A stretch of DNA of 33,419 nt from a virus. Under the pieces are notes generated by a model. That model was not told the DNA's origin, made no database searches, and saw only the letters and a list, made by a program, of their open reading frames with translations. The DNA lies in the IMG/VR virus record IMGVR_UViG_3300020442_001802, positions 1 through 33,419 of that record; one strand, given 5' to 3'. The position numbers and the translations under genes are program-made. Shown piece by piece: positions 10,864 through 19,509 of the stretch; the stretch's first letter is position 1; each line of letters starts with the position of its first letter.

Positions 10864-11113
10864 CGATCCTGTCTACAGAACTTGGATAGCGAAAGTTAAA
10901 AAGCGAGATAAGTATACTTGTCAAATGCCAAAGTGCAATTGCAAGAAAAGATTGCAGGCTCACCATATTAGAAAGTGGTCAAGTGCCTCCATGTTGAGAT
11001 ACGATGTAAAGAATGGCATAACTCTATGCCGAAAGTGCCACGAATCAATAAGTGGTCAAGAGCATTTATACGAATCTTTATTCATGGAGATAGTGAGAAA
11101 AAATGGCGGGTAA
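10847..11113 (+). CDS. HNH endonuclease, 88 aa
   Basis: ATG at 10847 inside the preceding gene. Signature: C25 and C30 (TCQMPKC), the catalytic pair in LQAHHIRKW (H39, H40), Asn in KNGITLC, and C61/C64 with H65 (CRKCHE). This is a complete small HNH with its structural zinc cysteines. Stand-alone HNH proteins are common next to phage terminases, where they can assist DNA maturation or packaging. A homing role is less likely because no intron or interrupted gene is seen. It overlaps the ERCC4 gene by 11 bp. Confidence 0.92.
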   Translation: MKRNYNDPVYRTWIAKVKKRDKYTCQMPKCNCKKRLQAHHIRKWSSASMLRYDVKNGITLCRKCHESISGQEHLYESLFMEIVRKNGG

Positions 11114-11606
11114 AGCACCAGCGTACAAAGTTATTAAAGATACGCGAGAACAAGATGGTTATACTTTTGAGAGTTTTACTGGAAGATACACTTCTTGTAA
11201 AGGCATGGTCGTAAAAAAGTTAGATACTGGAGATTACTCGCTAGAAGGTTTAGAAGATAGGCTTTGTATTGAGAGAAAAGGAAGAGTCTCTGAACTTGCA
11301 ATTAATCTTGGAAAAGATAAAGCAAGATTCATGAGAGAGATTGAAAGGATGCAGGAGTTTGAGTTTCCCTTTTTGATTTTAGAATTTTCCTTAGATGATG
11401 TTATTAAATTTCCAGAAGGTGCAGATATTCCAGAGGGCAACATGTCCAAGGTTAAGATTACTGGGAAGTATCTATTAAAGATGCTCGTTGAGATACAAAT
11501 GAACTATAATATCCCAGTATATTTCTGCGATAACAAGAGAAACGCTAAATTCCTAATCAATAGTATATTCAAGAGAGTCAATGAACGCTGCTCAGTTGGA
11601 GAATAA
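11103..11606 (+). CDS. ERCC4-type nuclease, 167 aa
   Basis: ATG at 11103. Core motifs of the XPF/ERCC4 nuclease fold: DTREQDGYTF (residues 13-22), LDTGDYSLEG (40-49) and CIERKG (55-60, the ERK of the active site), followed by a helix KDKARFMREIERMQEF and FPFLILEF. There is no helicase or HhH domain, as in the small stand-alone phage members. These cut branched or flap DNA structures, so it may resolve replication or recombination intermediates before packaging, alongside the HNH enzyme. Confidence 0.9.
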   Translation: MAGKAPAYKVIKDTREQDGYTFESFTGRYTSCKGMVVKKLDTGDYSLEGLEDRLCIERKGRVSELAINLGKDKARFMREIERMQEFEFPFLILEFSLDDVIKFPEGADIPEGNMSKVKITGKYLLKMLVEIQMNYNIPVYFCDNKRNAKFLINSIFKRVNERCSVGE

Positions 11607-11610
11607 TAAA

Positions 11611-12264
11611 ATGACGTTAAGTGTCGATACCATTTCAGACGTTCAGGCTTATGGCCTAGACGTTAAAAATAGAGAGTTATACTTACACGGATATATTGGT
11701 AACACCGACGAAGATCCCGGTGTAGAATACAGGATGGCATCACAATTCTATAAAAACATTAGAATTTTAGATAACGTAAGCAAAGACCCTATTATAGTCC
11801 ACATGTTTAGTGTCGGAGGAGAGTGGGACGCTGGAATGGCTATCTTTGACGCTATATCACTTTGCCAATCATATGTTACGATTGTTGCATACGGTCAGGC
11901 TTCTTCTATGAGTAGTATTATTCTACAAGCTGCTGATACAAGGGTTATGACACCAAATGCACACTTTATGTCTCATTATGGATCTGTAGACTGTGGTGGC
12001 GATCATCTGAGTGCCCACAACTATGCAAAGGTTGACAAGAGAAATACTGAGATTATGATTGACATTTATACAGATGGATGTGTCAAGGGTAAGTATTTCA
12101 AAGATCACTACACTGATCTTACAGAAGAGAAAGTGCGTAATTACCTAAAGAGAAAACTTAAAGATGGTGACTGGTACTTGGACGCTAACGAAGCTGTGTA
12201 TTATGGGTTTGCAGACGTAGTATTAGAGACTAGAAAGTACCCACACATAGATAGCTTAAAATGA
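11611..12264 (+). CDS. ClpP-like serine protease, 217 aa
   Basis: The ATG at 11611 is preferred because GGAG lies 9 nt upstream; an ATG at 11581 would add ten residues and overlap the nuclease gene. ClpP fold: Gly-rich VHMFSVGGEWDAGMAIFDAI, nucleophile Ser99 in GQASSM, His122 in PNAHFMSH, and Asp187 in DGDWYLDANEA. The full catalytic triad is present. ClpP-like enzymes serve as head-maturation proteases in some phages; here a second candidate protease lies downstream, so its substrate is open. It ends in an ATGA overlap with TerL. Confidence 0.88.
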   Translation: MTLSVDTISDVQAYGLDVKNRELYLHGYIGNTDEDPGVEYRMASQFYKNIRILDNVSKDPIIVHMFSVGGEWDAGMAIFDAISLCQSYVTIVAYGQASSMSSIILQAADTRVMTPNAHFMSHYGSVDCGGDHLSAHNYAKVDKRNTEIMIDIYTDGCVKGKYFKDHYTDLTEEKVRNYLKRKLKDGDWYLDANEAVYYGFADVVLETRKYPHIDSLK

Positions 12265-14255
12265 GTAAACTGAAAAACATAGACGATGCTTGGCTAAATC
12301 TAGACGGTGTTGACACCAAGAATATCATCAATCCGTTTGATATAGTCAATCTCAATCAAGACGACTTTCACTATAGATTACTTTGGCTTATGACTAGGCC
12401 AGAGTATTTCTCGTTTTTGTGTAAACATATATTTAACATCAATATCTTGCCATCACAAGCTCTATTCCTATGTGAGATGTGGAATAGAAAGTTTCCCATG
12501 CTAATCGCTAGTCGTGGTTTTGGTAAGTCGTTTATCTTATCGTTATATTCCATGCTTAGAGCATTGATATTACCAGATCGAAAGGTTGTAGTTGTTGGTG
12601 CTGCTTTCCGACAATCTAAGGTTCTGTTTGAATATATGGAGACAATTTGGAATAATGCACCCGTATTAAGGAGTATGTGCGATGCTAACAGTGGTCCGAG
12701 ACGTGACGTTGACCGTTGCGTTATGCGTATTAATAAGTCTCGCGTCACTTGCTTGCCTCTGGGGGACGGACAAAAAATTAGAGGCCAGCGTGCTAACGAT
12801 ATTATTAGTGACGAATTTGCTAGTATACCGAGAGACATATTCGAGACTGTTGTTGCAGGTTTTGCAGCGGTCAGTTCAGACCCTATTGAAAACGTTAAAA
12901 AGATAGCAGCAGCTAAGAAGGCGGCAGAGTTAGGTATTGAAATGGAGGAAGAAAGTGAAGCTGTAATCGAAAAGAAAGACAACCAGATCATTTTGTCTGG
13001 TACGGCTTACTATGACTTTAATCATTTTGCTGAGTATTGGAAAAAGTGGAGGTCAATTATTAAAAGCCAAGGAAAGAAGAATAGATTAAGGGACATCTTT
13101 GGCGAAGATCCACCAGACGACTTTAACTGGAAAGATTACTCTATTATTCGTGTTCCTTACGAGCTTTTGCCAGAAGGCTTTATGGATGCCTCACAGGTCG
13201 CCAGATCGAAGGCAACAGTTCATGCTGGTATCTATCAGATGGAGTTCGGAGCGTGCTTTACACGCGATTCTCAGGGCTTCTTCAAGCGATCCTTGATTGA
13301 GACATGTGTTACTAACGATAAGGAGCCAGTAAAGGACTCTCAGGGCAGAGACTTGACATTCCAAGCACAGCTAATTGGAGATAAGAATAAGAAGTACATC
13401 TTTGGTGTTGACCCTGCGTCCGAGGTTGACAATTTTAGTATTGTCGTATTAGAAGTAAATCCTGACCATAGAAAGATAGTACACTGCTGGACTACAAACA
13501 GAGAAGAGCACAAAGGCAAAGTCAAAAGTGGATTTTCTGCTGAGACAGATTTCTACGCATACTGTGCTAGAAAGATCAGAGACTTAATGGTGAGATTCCC
13601 CTGTATTCATATCGCTATGGATGCTGGTGGTGGCGGTATCGCTGTGATGGAGTCTTTACACGACAAAGATAAGATCAAAGAGGGCGAAGCTGCAATCTGG
13701 CCTATTATTGACGAAGATAAACCTAAAGACACAGACGATGAACGTGGTCTACATATTCTAGAAATGTGTCAGTTTTCTAAGTATGACTGGCTTGCAGAGG
13801 CTAATCATGGAATGAGAAAAGACTTCGAGGATAAAGTTTTACTCTTTCCAATGTTTGACTCTATCAGTCTTGGTATCGCAAATGCTGAAGATGGTCTAAA
13901 GGGTCGTAATTATGACACGCTAGAGCAGTGCGTGATGGAAATCGAGGATATGAAAGACGAACTAGCTATGATCCAAATTACTCAAACCGCTACAGGTAGA
14001 GATAAGTGGGACACTCCAGAGACAGTAGTGGGTACAGGAAAGAAAGGAAAATTGAGAAAGGATAGGTACTCATCTCTCTTGATGGCTAACATGGCGGCAA
14101 GAACGTTATCTAGGACTCCAACCCCAATGACATACGCTATATATGGTGGATTTGCCACAATGGGTGATGGCGGAACAGACAGAAGCAAAGCTAAAGACAA
14201 CGCTGACTTTCAGGGTCCATCTTGGTTTACAGACAATATGAAGGATGTTTATTGA
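12261..14255 (+). CDS. terL: Terminase large subunit (TerL), 664 aa
   Basis: ATG at 12261 in an ATGA overlap. The N-terminal ATPase has Walker A SRGFGKS (84-90) and Walker B DIISDE (180-185), with LPLGDGQKIRGQRAND between. The C-terminal RNase H-like nuclease has its first acidic residue in IFGVDPAS near 383, a second in HIAMDAGGGG and a late RKDRYSSLLMAN segment. Length and order match T4 gp17-type motors. It pumps DNA into the prohead through the portal encoded next. A charged insertion (AAAKKAAELGIEMEEESEAV) lies between the ATPase motifs and the nuclease. Confidence 0.95.
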   Translation: MSKLKNIDDAWLNLDGVDTKNIINPFDIVNLNQDDFHYRLLWLMTRPEYFSFLCKHIFNINILPSQALFLCEMWNRKFPMLIASRGFGKSFILSLYSMLRALILPDRKVVVVGAAFRQSKVLFEYMETIWNNAPVLRSMCDANSGPRRDVDRCVMRINKSRVTCLPLGDGQKIRGQRANDIISDEFASIPRDIFETVVAGFAAVSSDPIENVKKIAAAKKAAELGIEMEEESEAVIEKKDNQIILSGTAYYDFNHFAEYWKKWRSIIKSQGKKNRLRDIFGEDPPDDFNWKDYSIIRVPYELLPEGFMDASQVARSKATVHAGIYQMEFGACFTRDSQGFFKRSLIETCVTNDKEPVKDSQGRDLTFQAQLIGDKNKKYIFGVDPASEVDNFSIVVLEVNPDHRKIVHCWTTNREEHKGKVKSGFSAETDFYAYCARKIRDLMVRFPCIHIAMDAGGGGIAVMESLHDKDKIKEGEAAIWPIIDEDKPKDTDDERGLHILEMCQFSKYDWLAEANHGMRKDFEDKVLLFPMFDSISLGIANAEDGLKGRNYDTLEQCVMEIEDMKDELAMIQITQTATGRDKWDTPETVVGTGKKGKLRKDRYSSLLMANMAARTLSRTPTPMTYAIYGGFATMGDGGTDRSKAKDNADFQGPSWFTDNMKDVY

Positions 14256-14257
14256 TA

Positions 14258-14270
14258 TTTTGTGTATAAT
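14258..14270 (+). promoter_or_regulatory. Late promoter motif before portal (TTTTGTGTATAAT)
   Basis: TATAAT at 14265-14270 preceded by TGTG and a T-run. The -35 region (AGGATG) has no consensus. It lies in the only gap between TerL and portal. Confidence 0.65.
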
Positions 14271-14331
14271 ACTTCGTTCAGAATGAATCCTATTTAATCA
14301 AATTACCAATCGGAATGTGTCGGAGATATTA

Positions 14332-16314
14332 ATGTCAAGCGAGTCGTTTACTTGGGACGAAGGTGATAACAAAGGCAGAGCAAAAGCCTTTGAAAATTTT
14401 AAAGAAACACAAGATTCCTATGATGGTGTAGCTAGAGCCTACCATAGAGATTTTCTAGACATCGAACCCAACCGCTCCGTAAAGCCTCACTTCGGAAGCA
14501 ACGACTATTACGCTTTTAGACCAGAGGAGCAAGTCCCTAGACGGTCTAAGCGAATTGTCAAAATGTGCATGGATGCCTATGACAAGGTTGGCATTGTTCG
14601 TAATGTTATCGACCTTATGGGCGATTTTGGGTGTCAAGGTATTAATATTGTTCATGAAAACAAAAGCGTAGAAAAGTTCCTACAGCAGTGGTTCAAGAAG
14701 ATTGATGGTAAAGAGAGATCTGAGAGATTTCTCAATAATCTATACAGAACTGGTAATGTATTTATCTACAAAAGCTACGCTGATATTACTCCAGACATTG
14801 AAAAATACATCAAATCTTTAGCCAGTGACATTATTCTACAGCGACCTGAGATCGAAGCAAAGCAGATTCCTTGGCGTTACAACTTCTTCAATCCGCTCAC
14901 TATCGACATGAAAGATGGTCAGGTTAGCTTGTTCTTAGGTAAAAAGAATTATGCCCTAAATGCCGATACCTTCTTTGACAACCTCAAGGATGGAACTATT
15001 CCAACTAAGGTTCTTGAGACCTTACCTCCCGGTGTTAAGCAAGCAATTAAGAATGAACAAAGAAAGATTGATCTAGATCCAGACCGTCTTTGCGTTCACT
15101 ACTACAAAAAAGACGATTGGCAGCAGTGGGCACACCCTCTTGTCTATGCTATTCTTGATGATATCATTATGCTTGAGAAGATGAAGCTCGCTGATCTTGC
15201 TGCTTTGGATGGTGCAATCTCAAATATTCGCCTATGGACACTTGGCGATTTTGACAATAAGATTTTGCCAACTAGAGAGGGTATCAATAAACTGCGTAAT
15301 ATCTTAGCCAGTAATACTGGTGGCGGTACTATGGAGCTTGTTTGGGGTCCAGAACTTAAGTTTACAGAGAGTAACTCACAAGTCTATAAATTTTTAGGCT
15401 CTGAAAAATATCAATCTGTACTCAACAGTATCTATGCTGGTCTTGGTGTACCCCCTACGTTGACGGGTATGGCGAACAATGGTGGCGGATTCACTAATAA
15501 CTTTATCTCATTAAAAACTCTTGTTGAGAGACTGCAATACGGTAGAGACCAACTCACAAAATTCTGGGAGAAAGAACTAGAATTTGTAAGAAAGTCTATG
15601 GGCTTCAGGAAGCCCGGACATATAGTTTATGATCAAATGAGTCTATCAGATGAGGCTTCTGAGAAAAATCTTCTTATCCAACTCGCAGATCGTGATATCA
15701 TCTCTCACGAAACCGTACTTGAAAGATTCAAGGAAGTTCCAGTGGTCGAAAAGGTTAGACTGCAAAGAGAAGACAAAGCTAGAGACGGAGAAAAACTACC
15801 TCCAAAAGCAAGTCCTTTTCATAATGCTAACAAGCGGTTTGAGATGGAAAAGATGGACAAACAAGCGAAACAGCAGGAGAAACTTGCTGAGAAGAAACAA
15901 TCTCAAAAACCAACTCAAGAAGCTGGAAGGCCACAAAATAAGATGGATGAAGAACCCAGAAAGAAAAGAGTTGATACACCAAAATCTACTCCGGGAGTTG
16001 CAGACCTAATTGTTTGGGCTACATCCGCCTTTGAGTCGATGGATGTGATCACCAAAGGTTATCTTGAAATGCAGGGTAAGTCAAATATGAGACAGTTGAC
16101 CAAAGCCCAAATCACTGAGGTTGAACATATCAAGTTATCCGCCTTCTTAAATCTACCTGTAATGTGCGAACTTTCAAATGAGAATATTCATAAAGCACTA
16201 TCTAAAAAGGTATCAATTCCCAAGGTTTTTGCAGTTTTGAAGGAAGAAAGCGAAACCGTAGATCACTACAAAAAACTAGTAGTAAGTAAGTACGTGGAGT
16301 TCACGTTGTCTTAA
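14332..16314 (+). CDS. Portal protein, 660 aa
   Basis: The ATG at 14332 is chosen for GGAG 6 nt upstream; an in-frame GTG at 14317 has no such site. It follows TerL directly, and size fits a large portal. Conserved-looking portal features: VRNVIDLMGDFGCQGINIVH, the RTGNVFIYKSY strand, NFFNPLTIDMKDG, and the wing/crown region DLAALDGAISNIRLWTLGDF with VPPTLTG after it. A Lys/Glu/Gln-rich low-complexity stretch near residues 490-560 precedes a helical C-terminal domain (about 565-660). The dodecamer would sit at the head vertex and receive TerL. Confidence 0.85.
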   Translation: MSSESFTWDEGDNKGRAKAFENFKETQDSYDGVARAYHRDFLDIEPNRSVKPHFGSNDYYAFRPEEQVPRRSKRIVKMCMDAYDKVGIVRNVIDLMGDFGCQGINIVHENKSVEKFLQQWFKKIDGKERSERFLNNLYRTGNVFIYKSYADITPDIEKYIKSLASDIILQRPEIEAKQIPWRYNFFNPLTIDMKDGQVSLFLGKKNYALNADTFFDNLKDGTIPTKVLETLPPGVKQAIKNEQRKIDLDPDRLCVHYYKKDDWQQWAHPLVYAILDDIIMLEKMKLADLAALDGAISNIRLWTLGDFDNKILPTREGINKLRNILASNTGGGTMELVWGPELKFTESNSQVYKFLGSEKYQSVLNSIYAGLGVPPTLTGMANNGGGFTNNFISLKTLVERLQYGRDQLTKFWEKELEFVRKSMGFRKPGHIVYDQMSLSDEASEKNLLIQLADRDIISHETVLERFKEVPVVEKVRLQREDKARDGEKLPPKASPFHNANKRFEMEKMDKQAKQQEKLAEKKQSQKPTQEAGRPQNKMDEEPRKKRVDTPKSTPGVADLIVWATSAFESMDVITKGYLEMQGKSNMRQLTKAQITEVEHIKLSAFLNLPVMCELSNENIHKALSKKVSIPKVFAVLKEESETVDHYKKLVVSKYVEFTLS

Positions 16315-16320
16315 TTTTAG

Positions 16321-16346
16321 ACTTTTTTCAAAAAAAAAGTTTTTTT
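16321..16346 (+). terminator. AT-only hairpin plus T-run, weak terminator candidate
   Basis: ACTTTTTT (16321-16328) and AAAAAAGT (16333-16340) pair, then TTTTTT. The stem has only two G-C pairs, so efficiency is doubtful. The T-run continues into the next promoter motif. Confidence 0.4.
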
Positions 16347-16355
16347 GTGTATAAT
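16343..16355 (+). promoter_or_regulatory. Late promoter motif before protease/scaffold
   Basis: TTTTGTG followed by TATAAT (16350-16355), 17 bp before the ATG of the next gene. No -35 consensus. Same sequence context as at 14258 and 19506. Confidence 0.65.
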
Positions 16356-16371
16356 TGTCTGAGGTAATTAA

Positions 16372-17892
16372 ATGACTATAAAAATATTCCAAAATGAAAT
16401 CAATGACGGTATTGCCGATCTCGTAAAGAGTACGGCCAGTGTCGCTTATTGTTCTGAAGCAATTGTACAAAAAGATATACCTGAAGAGGTTATCGCAAAG
16501 GCGATTGCTGAGAATCAAGACCAAATAGACCTGTATTACATTGAATCTGTTCTTGTCTCTACTGGCTGGAATAAGAATGATGATGTGTTTACATCTGAGG
16601 CTACTTGGGCTGCTAGGAATACTCCTGAAGATAAGCAATTTAATTTTATGCACAATGAAAATGACATCATTGGGCATATCACAGGTAGTTACGTTTTGAC
16701 CAAAGATGGAAAAGCCGTAGCTGACGATACCTCTAAACCAGAAGAGTTCGATATTATCACCCAAGCGGTGCTGTATAATAGCTGGACTGGCGAAGAGAAC
16801 AGGGATAGAATGGGGAAGATTATTGCTGAGATTCAGGAGGGTAAATGGTATGTTTCTATGGAGTGTCTTTTTTCTGGATTTGATTATGCCTTAATTAATG
16901 AGAAGGGTGAGGCAAAAGTTTTAGCCAGAGATGAAGAGTCATCATTCTTGACGAAACACCTTAGAGCCTATGGTGGAGCCGGGGAATACGAAGGTTACAA
17001 ACTGGGCAGGGCGTTAGCTAACATTTCCTTTTCTGGAAAGGGTTTGGTTTCCAAGCCTGCTAATCCAAGAAGTGTTATTTTAAGTGGTAATAGTACCGCA
17101 CAAATTAATGTAGATAGTAATTCTAAACTTTCAATAGGAGAATTAAACATGTCTGATGTTCTAACAACTCAAGTTTCTGAGTTGAAAGCAGAGCTTGAAG
17201 CAGCTAAGGCTGAGAATCAAGCTATCAAGGCTAAGATCGAAGAAGCAAAAGATAAAGAGTTTGCTTCCAAGGTAGAGGCTTTTGAAGCTGCCGCCGACGA
17301 GAGTAAAGCTACAATTGAGCAGCTTAACGAAACAATCAAGTCAACTCAAGCTCGCGTTGCTGAGTTGGAAGATACTCTTCAGTCATCCCAGACCGAATTG
17401 GCAGAAGCCATGAAGGAAATGGACGAGATGAAGAAGAAAGAAAAGTCCATGAAGCGTAAAGCAAGTCTTGCTGAAGCTGGATTGGAAGAAGACGAAGTTG
17501 AAGAAACTCTTGCTTCGTTCGATGCTCTCGATGACGATGCTTTTGAAAACATTGTCGCCATGATGAAGAAGAAGGTCGGCATGAAGAAGTATGCTGGCAA
17601 GCATGATAAGGAAGAAAAGCCTGAAGCTATGGATCACGGCGATAAAAAGAAAAAGAAAAAAGAAGATGAAGCAGAAGCTGGTATGCCCCCAGCACTCAAG
17701 GAAGCTCTTGAAAAAAAGAAGAAAGAAAAGGAAGCAAAGGCAGAAGAAGAAGCAGAAATCTCTGAGGATGCATTTGAAGATGTAGAAACCTCTGAAGCAA
17801 CTCTTGTAGAGTCCGCAGAAGTAACTGATGAGATTGAGAGGTCACGAGCAAGTGTCTCGGACTGGTTCGCAAATAATATCTTTAACAAGTAA
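16372..17892 (+). CDS. Prohead protease-scaffold fusion, 506 aa
   Basis: ATG at 16372 with GAGG 7 nt upstream. Residues 1-240 form a folded domain with candidate catalytic His94 (FMHNENDIIGHITGS) and Ser162 (KWYVSMECLFSGFD), in the order used by phage prohead serine proteases. From about 260 it becomes a long coiled coil (TTQVSELKAELEAAKAENQA). Lys/Glu-rich low complexity (400-470) and an acidic tail ending SVSDWFANNIFNK follow, typical of scaffolding. Position between portal and capsid supports this. Met260 has its own ribosome site, so free scaffold is probably also made. The protease assignment is from context and residues, not a firm family match. Confidence 0.72.
   Translation: MTIKIFQNEINDGIADLVKSTASVAYCSEAIVQKDIPEEVIAKAIAENQDQIDLYYIESVLVSTGWNKNDDVFTSEATWAARNTPEDKQFNFMHNENDIIGHITGSYVLTKDGKAVADDTSKPEEFDIITQAVLYNSWTGEENRDRMGKIIAEIQEGKWYVSMECLFSGFDYALINEKGEAKVLARDEESSFLTKHLRAYGGAGEYEGYKLGRALANISFSGKGLVSKPANPRSVILSGNSTAQINVDSNSKLSIGELNMSDVLTTQVSELKAELEAAKAENQAIKAKIEEAKDKEFASKVEAFEAAADESKATIEQLNETIKSTQARVAELEDTLQSSQTELAEAMKEMDEMKKKEKSMKRKASLAEAGLEEDEVEETLASFDALDDDAFENIVAMMKKKVGMKKYAGKHDKEEKPEAMDHGDKKKKKKEDEAEAGMPPALKEALEKKKKEKEAKAEEEAEISEDAFEDVETSEATLVESAEVTDEIERSRASVSDWFANNIFNK
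17149..17892 (+). CDS. Internal in-frame start: free scaffold protein, 247 aa
   Basis: ATG at 17149, codon 260 of the fusion, in frame, with AGGAG (17136-17140) spaced exactly 8 nt. It begins MSDVLTTQVSELKAEL, precisely where the protease domain ends and the coiled coil starts. This is the arrangement of lambda C/Nu3, where scaffold is made in excess from an internal start. Confidence 0.65.
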   Translation: MSDVLTTQVSELKAELEAAKAENQAIKAKIEEAKDKEFASKVEAFEAAADESKATIEQLNETIKSTQARVAELEDTLQSSQTELAEAMKEMDEMKKKEKSMKRKASLAEAGLEEDEVEETLASFDALDDDAFENIVAMMKKKVGMKKYAGKHDKEEKPEAMDHGDKKKKKKEDEAEAGMPPALKEALEKKKKEKEAKAEEEAEISEDAFEDVETSEATLVESAEVTDEIERSRASVSDWFANNIFNK

Positions 17893-17913
17893 TTCTTATA
17901 GGAGATTTTAACT

Positions 17914-18411
17914 ATGGCTCTTAAAGCAGATAGATACGAAGAATCTACTGATATCAGCTTTTTCTATACGGCTGGTACAGCTTCCCGTGGTGGAGTTGTT
18001 TGTCTTGATGTCCTCAGTGCGTCCGGTGCTGCTATGGATCAAGGTGACAACACCGTTTCACTCCAATCGGCAGTTGGCGGTTCTTCGCCAGATGTTCCAG
18101 TTGGAATTCTTTTGAACGACGTTGTTAACAAAGATCTTACTCGTACTCACCTTAATCAGTATAAGGATGAAGTTCAGCAAGGTGGTAAAGTTACCGTCCT
18201 TACTCGTGGTTGGGTTGTAACCAACTCAATTGATGGTTCTCCCGGACCCGGAGATGTGGCTTACGCATCATTCGATACCGCTGGAAACATTTGTGGTGCA
18301 GACCACTTTGCAGCGGCTTCTGGAGAGTTGGCGATTGGTCGATTTATGTCCGCTAAGGACGCTGATGGCTACGCCAAAGTTTATGTCAACCTTCCCGGCT
18401 CGTTCGCCTAA
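17914..18411 (+). CDS. Putative capsid decoration protein, 165 aa
   Basis: ATG at 17914 with AGGAG 9 nt upstream, 21 bp after the scaffold gene and 25 bp before the capsid gene. It is Gly/Ala/Val/Asp-rich and beta-dominated: ISFFYTAGTASRGGVVCLDV, VTVLTRGWVVTNSI, GDVAYASFD, IGRFMSAKDADGYAKVYVNL. Size and the position just before the major capsid gene fit small head-decoration or stabilising proteins (lambda gpD-like role). No family signature is certain. Confidence 0.68.
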   Translation: MALKADRYEESTDISFFYTAGTASRGGVVCLDVLSASGAAMDQGDNTVSLQSAVGGSSPDVPVGILLNDVVNKDLTRTHLNQYKDEVQQGGKVTVLTRGWVVTNSIDGSPGPGDVAYASFDTAGNICGADHFAAASGELAIGRFMSAKDADGYAKVYVNLPGSFA

Positions 18412-18436
18412 GCCATAATTAAAGGAGATAATTAAT

Positions 18437-19444
18437 ATGTCATTCACAGAAAGACCTAGCGATGAATTCCTCAGTCTTTATAAAAAGACTGGAGATAACG
18501 ATCAGAATGTAGCTTACGCTGCACAGCGTGAGTTTGCTAAAGCATTGGAACTTCCTTTGCGAAAAGGTGTTCTAGTCGGTAATATTCTCGGAAATATTTT
18601 CGAGACTATCAATGTTGAGCCGGGAGCTACCACTGAGTATCCTCTCGACCTCATTTCACCGGGACTCGAAGGTGAGCACGTTGCTTACACCAACCCCGGT
18701 CACGGTCGCATCCCTGAGCGTGCGGTTGAAAGCGATTACGTCATGATCCCAACCTACAGCATTACTTCGAGCATTGACTACTTGCTCCGTTATGCTAAAG
18801 AGGCTCGCTGGGATGTGGCTGGTCGTGCTGCACAGGTCATGGAAGCTGGCTTTGTCAAGAAGATGAACGATGACGGATGGCACACCCTTTTGGCTGCTGG
18901 CGTTGATCGTAACATCTTGGTTTACGACGGTGACGCTACCGCAGGCTTGTTCTCCAAGCGTCTGGTTTCTCTGATGCAGACCGTTATGCGTCGTAATGCT
19001 GGTGGTAACACCGGTTCTGCTAATCGCGGTCGTCTGACTGACCTGTACGTTTCTCCAGAAGCACTCGAAGACGTGCGAAACTGGGGATTGGATCAGGTTG
19101 ACGAAGTAACTCGTCGCGAGATCTACACTGCCGCTGAAGGTGGTGCTCCAATCACCCGTATCTACGGTGTGAACCTCCATGACCTCGACGAGCTTGGCGA
19201 AGGTCAGGAATATCAGGACTTCTTCACGACCGGCCTTGGCGGTGCTCTTGAAGCAAGCGACCTTGAGTTGGTTGTTGGTCTTGATCAGGGTGCTAATGAC
19301 AGCTTCGTTATGCCAATGAAGCAAGCCCTTCAGGTCTATGAAGACCCAAGCCTCCACCGTCAACAGCGAGTTGGCTACTACGGATGGGCTGAACTGGGCT
19401 TTGGTGTCCTTGATAACCGTCGCATTATCCTTGGCTCGTTCTAA
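18437..19444 (+). CDS. Major capsid protein (HK97 fold), 335 aa
   Basis: ATG at 18437 with AAGGAG 9 nt upstream. Composition (Gly/Glu/Leu/Val-rich, very few Cys) and codon use differ from neighbours, with more C-ending codons, as expected for a very highly expressed gene. Segments: helical N-terminus with QREFAKALELPLRKGVLVGN, an E-loop-like stretch EYPLDLISPGLEGEHVAYTN, a spine helix DVAGRAAQVMEAGFVKKMND, LTDLYVSPEALEDVRNWGLD, and a C-terminal beta strand region QQRVGYYGWAELGFGVLDNR. The position at the end of the head module, before a strong terminator, agrees. Confidence 0.87.
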   Translation: MSFTERPSDEFLSLYKKTGDNDQNVAYAAQREFAKALELPLRKGVLVGNILGNIFETINVEPGATTEYPLDLISPGLEGEHVAYTNPGHGRIPERAVESDYVMIPTYSITSSIDYLLRYAKEARWDVAGRAAQVMEAGFVKKMNDDGWHTLLAAGVDRNILVYDGDATAGLFSKRLVSLMQTVMRRNAGGNTGSANRGRLTDLYVSPEALEDVRNWGLDQVDEVTRREIYTAAEGGAPITRIYGVNLHDLDELGEGQEYQDFFTTGLGGALEASDLELVVGLDQGANDSFVMPMKQALQVYEDPSLHRQQRVGYYGWAELGFGVLDNRRIILGSF

Positions 19445-19470
19445 GAGATAAAGGTTATCTACATATCGAA

Positions 19471-19509
19471 AGAGCCATTCTCATTATTAATGGGAATGGT
19501 TCTTTTTTT
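19471..19509 (+). terminator. Strong intrinsic terminator after capsid gene
   Basis: A 12-bp stem AGAGCCATTCTC (19471-19482) with GGGAATGGTTCT (19492-19503), 9-nt loop, then a run of seven T. The T-run doubles as the upstream part of the next promoter. Confidence 0.92.

Noticed and set aside
10847-11606. Homing intron or intein around the HNH gene
   Set aside because: Neighbouring genes are uninterrupted and overlap by a few bases in normal phage fashion, and no split gene is seen.
12371-12991. 206-codon minus-strand frame inside TerL
   Set aside because: It is antisense to the Walker motif region of a clear terminase gene and has no initiation signals.
18656-19363. 235-codon minus-strand frame inside the capsid gene
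   Set aside because: It is a shadow arising from the biased codon use of the highly expressed capsid gene; the capsid reading is well supported.
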